From NCBI GenBank assembly GCA_003140785.1, contig PLKY01000169.1:4786-9786 (forward strand): a DNA stretch of 5,001 bases, in the 5' to 3' direction. Under the pieces are notes generated by a model, which was not told the origin of the DNA, ran no database searches, and saw nothing but the letters and a program-made list of their open reading frames with translations. Positions 1 to 5,001 of this stretch are shown here, piece by piece (within the stretch, counting starts at the first letter, position 1; every line of letters begins with the position of its first letter). Position numbers and translations under genes: made by a program. This stretch comes from Acidobacteriaceae bacterium. GTDB taxonomy: Bacteria > Acidobacteriota > Terriglobia > Terriglobales > Acidobacteriaceae.

Positions 1-119
1 TCGTCGACGCGGCGGGACAGAAACATCAACCGATAGATTTCGATGAGCTGCTGCGGAGTTAGGCGGCCGGAATCGGGATCCATTCCCGGCACGCGAGCTG
101 TGGAAACCGCAAGTCCCAT
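1..119 (-). CDS. Probable 2-oxoacid dehydrogenase E1 component, alpha subunit (N-terminal fragment)
   Basis: Seen: only the first 39 codons are in the window; the gene runs off the left edge. The peptide has a polar 20-residue lead and then LTPQQLIEIYRLMFLSRRVD (residues 20-39). This matches the opening helix of E1-alpha subunits of pyruvate or branched-chain 2-oxoacid dehydrogenases, where an L-T-x-x-x-L-x-x-x-Y-R-x-M-x-L-x-R-x-x-D pattern precedes the thiamine-diphosphate domain. Known of the family: E1-alpha pairs with E1-beta to decarboxylate the 2-oxoacid and reductively acylate E2 lipoyl groups in the cytoplasm. Start: ATG at 119-117 is the first in-frame start after a TAG at 125-123 and has GGAG six bases upstream. 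A GTG at 92 and an ATG at 83 in the same frame have poorer ribosome sites. Which oxoacid is used cannot be told from this fragment; the thiamine-binding motif lies outside. Confidence 0.62.
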   Translation of the reverse strand, partial: MGLAVSTARVPGMDPDSGRLTPQQLIEIYRLMFLSRRVD

Positions 120-125
120 TCCCTA

Positions 126-129
126 CTCC
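126..129 (-). promoter_or_regulatory. Ribosome binding site for the E1-alpha gene
   Basis: On the minus strand GGGGAG lies just before the ATG at 119, with a six-base gap (TAGGGA) after the GGAG core. It favours this start over the in-frame GTG (92) and ATG (83) downstream. Confidence 0.55.
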
Positions 130-144
130 CCGAAAACGCTGCGA

Positions 145-165
145 ATTCTATCAATCTCGATTGTA
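145..165 (-). promoter_or_regulatory. Weak candidate -10 elements upstream of the E1-alpha gene
   Basis: The 114-bp gap between paralogue A and the E1-alpha start contains two minus-strand hexamers that each match TATAAT at 5 of 6 positions: TACAAT (165-160) and TAGAAT (150-145). Neither has a good -35 box at 16-18 bp; the nearest TTG-type hexamer, TTGCTA (169-164), is only 13 bp from the second. The dehydrogenase gene probably has its own promoter here rather than depending on the exported-protein genes, but this is inference from weak matches. Confidence 0.25.
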
Positions 166-233
166 GCAACCACTTTGGTTCAGGTTCGAGAGGCTGCTGC
201 GCTGCCGGTGAAAATGATTGCGCCGGCGCGAGT

Positions 234-686
234 TCAGCGGCCCTGTTGAGGAACGGGCTCCTGAAATAGCGGTTCGCCCACGAAGGAGATGCTCATTTTC
301 TGCTTCACGTTTCGAGCCAGTTTCTCAATATCTGCAATTTTGCGCAATTGCACCTGAGTAAGCACATCCTGGTTACTAGTTTCTATCTCAGAATTCAAAT
401 CCTGGGCCAGCTTCAGAAGCTTTTCGGTATCGGAGACGAGGGACTTCTGCCGATCCACGTTGAGTGCCCGCATTTGCCTCGCGGCCAACAAGGGATCGTT
501 AGCGCCAAAGCCGTCGAATGGGTTGCGCGATTGCTGGTTCATCGGGTTAGGAATTGGCTGCTGGCCGGCCGGCTCCGCAGTCGAGGCGAAAAGGGCCAGG
601 AACAGGAGCATCAGAAACGATCCGCGCAGGAGTTTCTTCGACTGCCCGGCCCGCTGCCAAATTCGCGTTGCCATTTCGTCTCGCAT
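234..686 (-). CDS. Small exported protein, paralogue A of a three-gene family
   Basis: No named function is recognised. The 150-residue product has a basic N-terminus (R and K up to residue 21), a hydrophobic core at about 23-34 (SFLMLLFLALFA) and a good signal peptidase I site S-T-A before EPA (cleavage after residue 37). A Pro/Gln/Asn-rich linker (38-60) follows, then two probable amphipathic helices: 78-103 around SDTEKLLKLAQDL and 113-133 around RKIADIEKLARNVKQKM. Residues 79-137 align without gaps to residues 90-148 of paralogue C, about 26 of 59 identical. Unlike B and C it lacks the LPD-(V/I)-ND and QNFDAANA blocks before the helices and has a longer tail (FVGEPLFQEPVPQQGR). Start: the ATG at 686 is the first after an in-frame TAG (695-693), but its only ribosome site (GGGAA) is weak and 10 bases away; Met5 (674) is an alternative. 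Likely periplasmic or membrane-anchored. Confidence 0.75.
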   Translation of the reverse strand: MRDEMATRIWQRAGQSKKLLRGSFLMLLFLALFASTAEPAGQQPIPNPMNQQSRNPFDGFGANDPLLAARQMRALNVDRQKSLVSDTEKLLKLAQDLNSEIETSNQDVLTQVQLRKIADIEKLARNVKQKMSISFVGEPLFQEPVPQQGR

Positions 687-788
687 GCTCTGCTAGTTCC
701 CAGCAATAGAGTAGACGCTGTGCGTGAGCCAAAGTTTGACGCCGATCGACCAGGCGTAAAATGGGCGGATTGACGCGACGACCGGAGA

Positions 789-815
789 GGCGCTGTCTCA
801 TATCGCGACAGCGCC
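789..815. repeat. Perfect 9-bp inverted repeat (stem-loop) between paralogues B and A
   Basis: GGCGCTGTC (789-797) is followed by nine bases and then by GACAGCGCC (807-815), its exact reverse complement. As RNA it would form a strong GC-rich hairpin with a 9-nt loop. It sits about 90 bp past the stop of B and about 100 bp before the start of A. Neither strand has a T-run after it, so it is not a textbook intrinsic terminator. It could be a tailless terminator, an mRNA-stabilising hairpin, or an operator for a dimeric regulator. The rest of the 218-bp B-A gap shows only short palindromes (GAACGTTC at 828-835, GCACGTGC at 862-869) and no clear promoter. Confidence 0.6.
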
Positions 816-897
816 GGATGGGATAAAGAACGTTCAAGCGACTGCGGAATCCCTCTCCAAAGCACGTGCAAGCGCGGTTCGCAGATAAGAAGTGGTG

Positions 898-915
898 GCG
901 GGATTTAGCTCCCGC
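898..915 (-). other. Short hairpin overlapping the stop codon of paralogue B
   Basis: On the minus strand GCGGGA (915-910), the loop GCTAAA (which holds the TAA stop) and TCCCGC (903-898) form a 6-bp GC-rich stem. The bases after it (CACCACTTCTTATC) are pyrimidine-rich but have no U-tract. It may slow 3' decay or act as a weak terminator; chance is not excluded. Confidence 0.3.
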
Positions 916-1363
916 TTACGGAAAGGGTCATTTTTGCTTGCACATCATGCGCGAGCAATTCGATCGCTTCCGCTTCGCGAAGCAAACGGTCCGGCAGGGG
1001 ATTGTCGCCGATCTTGCCCATCTGTGCCTTCAGGTCCCTGGTGAGAATCAGGAGCTTCGTGGCGTCGTCGTTGATCTGGTGCTGCCGCAGCGCATTCGCC
1101 GCATCGAAGTTCTGGCGCTTCCTTTGAGCCGAGTTCATCTTCATCTGGTCATTGATATCCGGAAGATGATTGGCTTGCGGAAGGAGAATGGGATGGGGTG
1201 GGGCTTGATTCGTGTTTTGGCCGGTGACGACAAGACTCGGCGCGCACAGCAGGAACAGCGCACCGCCGAGAAAGCATCGCATGGAAAGGCGGAATGGCGC
1301 GCTTGAGCGTCGCATCCCGCGTGCCGCCGAGAATTCAACTGAAATTGGTTGGCCCGTGTGCAT
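905..1363 (-). CDS. Small exported protein, paralogue B of a three-gene family
   Basis: Function unknown; 152 residues. A long basic N-region (many Arg, 1-29) leads to a hydrophobic core at about 31-46 (FLGGALFLLCAPSLVV). The cleavage site is unclear: V-T-G before QNT (after 48) is possible, and Cys40 is not in a lipobox (FLLC), so it may stay as an N-terminal anchor. A Pro/Asn/Gln linker (49-66) leads to LPDINDQMKM (68-77), QNFDAANA (84-91) and two predicted helices: 92-116 with DDATKLLIL and 127-146 with AIELLAHDVQAKM. It ends SVSGS. Residues 59-152 align without gaps to C residues 56-149, about 50 of 94 identical. Start: ATG at 1363 has AGGAGG six bases upstream; a longer in-frame start at 1429 would add 22 residues but its AGGAG is only two bases away. 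It lies 79 bp downstream of C with no terminator seen between, so the two are probably co-transcribed. Confidence 0.78.
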   Translation of the reverse strand: MHTGQPISVEFSAARGMRRSSAPFRLSMRCFLGGALFLLCAPSLVVTGQNTNQAPPHPILLPQANHLPDINDQMKMNSAQRKRQNFDAANALRQHQINDDATKLLILTRDLKAQMGKIGDNPLPDRLLREAEAIELLAHDVQAKMTLSVSGS

Positions 1364-1369
1364 GGCAGA

Positions 1370-1375
1370 CCTCCT
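1370..1375 (-). promoter_or_regulatory. Ribosome binding site for paralogue B
   Basis: Minus-strand AGGAGG followed by TCTGCC and the ATG at 1363. The near-ideal sequence and spacing decide for the 152-residue form over the 174-residue form starting at 1429. Confidence 0.65.
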
Positions 1376-1442
1376 GCCCAATCTGTGTTTCTGGGATGAA
1401 GAACGAAATGCCCTAAGAGGCGATTCCATGTCTCCTGAGTAT

Positions 1443-1892
1443 CTAACTGCCTCCGATCGTCAGCTTCATCTTTTCCTTCACGTCGTGGGCCAGCTTTTCA
1501 ATCTCGTCGGCCTTGCGGATCACATTGAGCGAGAGCATATCCTTGTTGGTCTTGTCGACTTCCGCCTTCAGAGCCATGGCCAGGGTGAGAAGTTTTGTGC
1601 TGTCGTCGGAGAGTTGTTTTTTGCGCTCCGCGTTTGCGGCATCAAAGTTTTGTTGCTTCGCCTGCTGTTCGCGCATCTTCATCCGGTCGTTGACATCGGG
1701 CAAAGGGTTCGCTTCTGGAATAAGGTAGGGCCTGTCGGGGTTCCCTTGCTGTCCCGGCTCGGCGGCGCCCGTGAGAAGCGCGATTGCTGCCAGGGAAAGC
1801 AGTCCGGCTCCGGTTAGAAGTCTGGAACGATGGAGAAGGGGCCGGCCGCGGTCTTGTTCGCGCGATTGGTCTTGAGGTTGACTGAGCAGCAT
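1443..1892 (-). CDS. Small exported protein, paralogue C of a three-gene family
   Basis: Function unknown; 149 residues. The order is: an Arg/Gln-rich N-region (1-25), a hydrophobic core at about 26-43 (LLTGAGLLSLAAIALLTGA), a likely signal peptidase I site at GAA before EPG (after 44), a Pro/Asn linker, LPDVNDRMKM (64-73), QNFDAANA (81-88), and two probable amphipathic helices. The first (89-113) carries DDSTKLLTLAMALK; the second (123-143) carries RKADEIEKLAHDVKEKM. It ends TIGGS. From memory, similar exported proteins with DxxKLLxLAxxLK and RKADEIEKLAxxVKEKM blocks occur in acidobacterial genomes as hypothetical proteins. Start: ATG at 1892 has GGGAGG five bases upstream; longer in-frame starts (to 2033) would run into the divergent channel gene. 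It is the first gene of the minus-strand run C-B-A. The charged helices may mediate self-association or binding in the periplasm; no catalytic motif is visible. Confidence 0.8.
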   Translation of the reverse strand: MLLSQPQDQSREQDRGRPLLHRSRLLTGAGLLSLAAIALLTGAAEPGQQGNPDRPYLIPEANPLPDVNDRMKMREQQAKQQNFDAANAERKKQLSDDSTKLLTLAMALKAEVDKTNKDMLSLNVIRKADEIEKLAHDVKEKMKLTIGGS

Positions 1893-1897
1893 ATGGA

Positions 1898-1903
1898 CCT
1901 CCC
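1898..1903 (-). promoter_or_regulatory. Ribosome binding site for paralogue C
   Basis: Minus-strand GGGAGG, then TCCAT, then the ATG at 1892. It fixes the start of C as the 149-residue form and rules against the upstream in-frame ATGs. Confidence 0.7.
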
Positions 1904-2000
1904 AAGTATTCAGTTGGATGTCAAATCGAACCGCTGCGGGAAGCGTCGCTTCGACAGGGATGGAGCCTGCGGCCCGTCTGCGGACAGTATAGATAGAAAG

Positions 2001-2005
2001 AGGAG
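2001..2005 (+). promoter_or_regulatory. Ribosome binding site for the MscS-type channel gene
   Basis: AGGAG followed by ACTGGT and the ATG at 2012. This supports the 340-residue start over the internal Met19 at 2066, which has only a weak site. Confidence 0.6.
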
Positions 2006-2011
2006 ACTGGT

Positions 2012-3034
2012 ATGTATGCATTTTTGATCGCATCGAGGTCGGGCTGGCTCGCCGAAGACAGGTTCATGGGCAAGGTGCTGGATGAATGGGCGATCGATAC
2101 CCAGGAATTCGTCCGCACCAAGCTTCCCCACTTGTTCATCGTTGTAATTATCGCCTTTGTTCTCAGTCGCTTACTGAGCATAGTCGCGGCGCGAACGATC
2201 CGAATCGCCGAGGTACATGCGGCCGGTCGAGGCCGGGTGGCGCAGGTGAAAACGCTGGCGGGGGTCATCCGTACGACCGGCTTCGCGATCATTGGCGTGA
2301 TTGTGAGCCTGCAGTTTCTTTATGCCGTGGATGTGAACCTCGCGCCGCTGCTTGCCTCGGCGGGCATCGCCGGCGTAGCCATCGGCCTGGCCGCGCAAAA
2401 CCTTGTGAAGGATATGCTGAACGGCACGCTGATCCTGATCGAGGACCAGTTCAACGTGGGCGACGTGGTGACGCTGGCCGGACTGACCGGGACGGTGGAG
2501 CTGATGACCCTGCGCAAAACGACGGTGCGCGGCGGCGATGGGACGTTGTATGTGATTCCGAATTCGCAGATCACGACGGTCGCCAACCAGAGCGTGGACT
2601 ATTCGATAGCAACAATCAATGTGAGCGTCGACTTCTCCGCGAATCCCGACAAGGTGCTGGAATTGTTGACAAGCATTGCGACCGATATTCGCACCAGCAA
2701 GGAGTTTCGCGATCTGTTTGTCGCGGACCCGCAGATTCTCGGTGTCGATTCGATGAAGGGGTCGCAGCTCATCTTTCCGGTGATCTTCAAGACGAAAGCC
2801 ACGCAGCAATATGCTCCGATGCGGGAGTTTCAGCGGCGCGTGCGCATCGCTCTCGAAGAGAATCACATGCTGCCGGGAGATCCAAATCGGGTGTTCAATT
2901 CATTTATGGACCAGGTCGCGGGACCGCATGGCGCCGCTGCGATCAGAACCGCGGAACACGAGGCTCCGCCGGCGCGCGACCCAACGACGATCAAGCCGCA
3001 AGAGACGAATCCGTTCAGCGGTGAATCGAGCTGA
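2012..3034 (+). CDS. MscS-family small-conductance mechanosensitive ion channel
   Basis: A 340-residue inner-membrane channel of the MscS family, whose members form heptameric tension-gated pores that release solutes during hypo-osmotic shock. Three hydrophobic segments are visible: TM1 about 39-61 (HLFIVVIIAFVLSRLLSIVAA), TM2 about 84-106, and TM3 about 109-134. TM3 has the Gly/Ala-rich pore pattern LLASAGIAGVAIGLAAQNLVKD. The cytoplasmic beta domain follows with the family hallmarks EDQFNVGDVV (144-153), GLTGTVELMTLRKT (157-170) and the strongly conserved VIPNSQI (181-187), then the alpha/beta vestibule domain to about residue 300. The last 35-40 residues are a Pro/Thr/Glu-rich hydrophilic tail beyond the usual MscS core (E. 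coli MscS is 286 residues). It is divergent from paralogue C and convergent with the DUF255 gene. A role for this copy in osmotic protection is inferred from family; substrate and gating are not shown by sequence. Confidence 0.93.
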   Translation: MYAFLIASRSGWLAEDRFMGKVLDEWAIDTQEFVRTKLPHLFIVVIIAFVLSRLLSIVAARTIRIAEVHAAGRGRVAQVKTLAGVIRTTGFAIIGVIVSLQFLYAVDVNLAPLLASAGIAGVAIGLAAQNLVKDMLNGTLILIEDQFNVGDVVTLAGLTGTVELMTLRKTTVRGGDGTLYVIPNSQITTVANQSVDYSIATINVSVDFSANPDKVLELLTSIATDIRTSKEFRDLFVADPQILGVDSMKGSQLIFPVIFKTKATQQYAPMREFQRRVRIALEENHMLPGDPNRVFNSFMDQVAGPHGAAAIRTAEHEAPPARDPTTIKPQETNPFSGESS

Positions 3035-3043
3035 GAGCGAAGT

Positions 3044-5001
3044 TCAGTTGCTCCCGGTCAGCGCGTCGAGTAACGTGTCAGCATCCGTGATCGGTGGCAT
3101 GCAGGTGCGTCCACGGCAGACCATCGCCCATGCTTTCGCACCGACTGGCACCGGCACCTGCAGAAGTGTCTCGGCCAAGGCATCGGGAAGATTTCCTGCA
3201 ACGAGATGCGTGGGCGCAAGATGGACTACGGTCTTGTTCACAGCGAAGCCTGAGACAGCAGTCGCTTCAAGGCGGTCCGCTTCTTCGCCTGCTCCGACCA
3301 CGACTACCTGGATCGGATCGAGAAGTAGCCGCTCGAGAGCAAGCCCGTAGCTGCCGGCATAGAGGCCGAAGTGTTCGACGATGCCCGCGAACGAACCGAG
3401 CGTGTCTTCGGCAATTTCGCGGTATGCGGTGCGGCCCGAAAGAGCTTCGAGCCGGAGCAGCGCGGCGGCCACCGTAGGATTGCCCGCAGGCGTGGGCGAA
3501 TCTTGCAGAGGCTTACGCCGTGCGCTTAATGCGCCGAGCGGCGTGATTCCCTTCTCCGGCGCAGCGGCGTCATAGAACGCGCCGGCTGTGTGGTCGTAGA
3601 AACGGGCGATCATGGCGTCGGCCAGCTTGACAGCAGCGTGATAAAACTTCATTTCTCCGCCGGCAAGCCACCCGTCAATGCAGGCGTGCACGGTGAAGGC
3701 GTAATCGTCGAGCGTGCCCGGTACGCGATCGGTCAAGGCGGCGCCTTCGGGATAGGCAATGACATGGTAGAGCGAAGCATCGCCGTCCCAGGCTTGCGCG
3801 AGCAGGCGTGACAATGTCAGCAGTGCGAATTCGCGGGCGCCTTCGATGCGGAGCACGCGCGTCGCTTCGAGATACGCAGTGACAGCCATCGCGTTCCAAC
3901 CGGTGTAGAGCGTCCGGTCAATGAATGGCGTAGGGCGCTGGATGCGCGCGGCGAGCAATTTGCCGCGGGCTGACCCGATCACAGATTGCAATTCCCCGGT
4001 GGGCTTGCGCGTTTCTGCGGCAACCTCATCGAGTGAGTATTTGCGGTAGAGAACATTCCGGGCCGGATTGTGGTGCATGTCGCCCAGCTCGCCGATGTCC
4101 CAGTAAAGCGTGGCTACGCTCAGCTCATCGGTGCTCAACACCGCGCGCGCTTCTTCGAGCGTCCACGTGAAGTAGTCACCGTCGTCGTCTAGATTGATGT
4201 CGGCGTCCTGAGAGGCATAAAAGCCGCCCCGCGCACGGTCGGTCATCACAGTATCGAGCCAGCCAACAATCTCGCGCGCAGTTTGCCGGAAATCTTCGCG
4301 GACAGAACTCTGGAAGCCGTGCACGTAGTTGCGGAGCAGCTCCGTGTTGTCGTAGAGCATCTTTTCAAAGTGAGGCACGACCCAGCGCTCGTCGGTGCTG
4401 TATCGGTGGAATCCGCCGGCGATCTGGTCGTAGACTCCGCCCCGCGCCATCTTTTCGAGCGTCACGGTGAAAGCCTCGCGGGCTGCCGTGTTGCCGCGAT
4501 TCACTGCCAATTGCAGCAGCAGGTCGAGGGCTGCCGGATGGGGAAACTTGGGCTGCGAACCGAAGCCGCCGTTGCGCGGGTCGAACTGGGCGATGGCCGA
4601 GTTGGCAAGCTTGTCGACGAGAGCCAGCGACAGTTCGCCGCCGCGTCCGGAGAAGCTCTCATTGTGTTCGATGGCCGACATAACGCTGGCAGCGGATTCG
4701 AGCGCCTCCTCGCGGCGATCGTGCCAGACCTGAGACATGGTGAGCAACACGCGGCCGAACCCGGGGCGGCCATAACGGTCGTCGCGCGGGAAGTAAGTTC
4801 CACCGAAGTAGGGCCGTCCGTCGGGGGTAAGAAATGCAGTGAGCGGCCAACCGCCCTGCCCTGATATAGCCGAGACGGCAGCCTGGTAGCGAGCGTCTAC
4901 GTCGGGCCGCTCATCGCGATCGACTTTTACTGCAACATAGTGCTCGTTGATGATGCGCGCTAGCTCCGGGTCTTCGTAGGACTCGCGGTCCATGACGTGG
5001 C
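3044..5001 (-). CDS. DUF255 thioredoxin-fold / (alpha/alpha)6-barrel protein (YyaL/SSP411 type), 5'-truncated by the window
   Basis: 651 complete codons plus stop are visible and the gene continues past the right edge. The in-frame ATG at 4993 is internal: the bases before it read (x)GC-His-Val-Met-Asp-Arg-Glu-Ser, fitting the conserved CHWCHVM(D/E)RESF of DUF255 proteins. About 50-60 residues with the Cys-x-x-Cys site are therefore missing; full length would be near 700, normal for the family. Counting from that Met: thioredoxin-like part 1-110 with KVDRDERPDVD (23-33), GQGGWPLTAFLTPDG (45-59) and FGGTYFPR (63-70). The helical barrel part follows with FGSQPKFPHP (144-153), GGFHRYSTDERW (193-204), PHFEKMLYDN (207-216), SQDAD (261-265), GWNAM (365-369), DDYAF (429-433) and DSPTPAGN (498-505). 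It ends in CRGRTCMPP (626-634). All family blocks are intact. The biochemical role of the family is not settled; the barrel resembles N-acylglucosamine 2-epimerases and six-hairpin glycosidases. Its stop lies 9 bp from the channel gene's stop. Confidence 0.92.
   Translation of the reverse strand, partial: HVMDRESYEDPELARIINEHYVAVKVDRDERPDVDARYQAAVSAISGQGGWPLTAFLTPDGRPYFGGTYFPRDDRYGRPGFGRVLLTMSQVWHDRREEALESAASVMSAIEHNESFSGRGGELSLALVDKLANSAIAQFDPRNGGFGSQPKFPHPAALDLLLQLAVNRGNTAAREAFTVTLEKMARGGVYDQIAGGFHRYSTDERWVVPHFEKMLYDNTELLRNYVHGFQSSVREDFRQTAREIVGWLDTVMTDRARGGFYASQDADINLDDDGDYFTWTLEEARAVLSTDELSVATLYWDIGELGDMHHNPARNVLYRKYSLDEVAAETRKPTGELQSVIGSARGKLLAARIQRPTPFIDRTLYTGWNAMAVTAYLEATRVLRIEGAREFALLTLSRLLAQAWDGDASLYHVIAYPEGAALTDRVPGTLDDYAFTVHACIDGWLAGGEMKFYHAAVKLADAMIARFYDHTAGAFYDAAAPEKGITPLGALSARRKPLQDSPTPAGNPTVAAALLRLEALSGRTAYREIAEDTLGSFAGIVEHFGLYAGSYGLALERLLLDPIQVVVVGAGEEADRLEATAVSGFAVNKTVVHLAPTHLVAGNLPDALAETLLQVPVPVGAKAWAMVCRGRTCMPPITDADTLLDALTGSN

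Larger units (their letters stand above)
1893..2011. promoter_or_regulatory. Divergent intergenic region between paralogue C and the MscS-type channel
   Basis: These 119 bp separate two divergent genes and should hold both promoters. Around 1986-1993 the sequence AGTATAGA reads as TATACT on the minus strand (1991-1986, 5 of 6 to TATAAT) and as TATAGA on the plus strand (1988-1993); neither has a convincing -35 box. A small hairpin (GAAGC, loop GTC, GCTTC, 1940-1952) would lie in the leader of C if that transcript began near 1980. The ribosome site of C (1898-1903) and that of the channel gene (2001-2005) lie at the two ends. Exact promoters are not resolved. Confidence 0.4.

Noticed and set aside
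204..227. Possible terminator after paralogue A (GCCGG / CCGGC)
   Set aside because: Stem of only 5 bp with a 14-base loop and no T-run after it; the nearby GCGCCGGCGC is a loopless palindrome that cannot form a stable hairpin.
43..249. Plus-strand reading frame of 68 codons over the E1-alpha start and the 114-bp gap
   Set aside because: No ribosome site, low-complexity translation without family features, and it lies antisense to a recognisable dehydrogenase N-terminus.
828..869. Palindromes GAACGTTC and GCACGTGC in the B-A gap
   Set aside because: Eight-base palindromes are expected by chance at this density and no second copies were seen at matching places before B or C.
1364..1429. Longer start for paralogue B at 1429 (174 residues)
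   Set aside because: Its AGGAG is only two bases from the ATG, and it would lengthen an already long N-region; the 1363 start has AGGAGG at six bases and matches the layout of C.
1919..1924. Perfect TTGACA (-35 consensus) on the minus strand upstream of paralogue C
   Set aside because: A -10 at 16-18 bp would fall on the ribosome site (GAGGTC) and transcription would start at or inside the start codon, which conflicts with the strong GGGAGG site used by C.
1893..2033. Longer N-terminus for paralogue C starting at 2033 or 2021
   Set aside because: It would overlap the start of the divergent channel gene and place 40-47 non-signal-like residues before the signal sequence; the 1892 start has a far better ribosome site.
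2171..2866. Long open frames overlapping the MscS-type gene (231 codons minus, 312 codons plus in another frame)
   Set aside because: Arg/His-rich shadow translations with no family signature, whereas the 2012-3034 frame has clear MscS motifs.
4283..4864. Long open frame (193 codons) on the plus strand inside the DUF255 gene
   Set aside because: Antisense shadow of a GC-rich coding region; the minus-strand frame carries all conserved family blocks.

Overview
The window reads as chromosomal DNA of a moderately GC-rich, Gram-negative-type bacterium. The best guess is an acidobacterium. That guess rests on recalled resemblance of the three small exported proteins, and of the E1-alpha N-terminus, to acidobacterial proteins; no search was possible. 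There is no sign of phage, insertion sequence, CRISPR, tRNA or rRNA. Every gene has an ordinary housekeeping or envelope look.

Layout. (1) Positions 1-119, minus strand: the first 39 codons of what looks like the E1-alpha subunit of a pyruvate or branched-chain 2-oxoacid dehydrogenase, running off the left edge. (2) Positions 234-1892, minus strand: three consecutive genes for small exported paralogues of about 150 residues, called here A (234-686), B (905-1363) and C (1443-1892), transcribed in the order C, B, A. B and C align without gaps over their last 94 residues (about 53% identical, counted by hand). A matches C without gaps over 59 residues (about 44%). The B-A gap holds a perfect 9-bp inverted repeat. 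(3) Positions 1893-2011: a divergent intergenic region that must carry the promoters for C and for the next gene. (4) Positions 2012-3034, plus strand: a three-transmembrane MscS-type mechanosensitive channel. (5) Positions 3044-5001, minus strand: a DUF255 (YyaL/SSP411-type) thioredoxin-fold plus (alpha/alpha)6-barrel protein. It converges on the channel gene across only 9 bp and lacks its extreme N-terminus at the right edge.

How they may work together: the only adjacent genes with a plausible shared theme are the exported paralogues and the divergent channel, all predicted to act at or beyond the inner membrane. A shared regulatory region is possible but not shown. The dehydrogenase and the DUF255 protein appear to be independent neighbours. 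The one item that could be an under-described family is the tandem trio of small secreted helical proteins.
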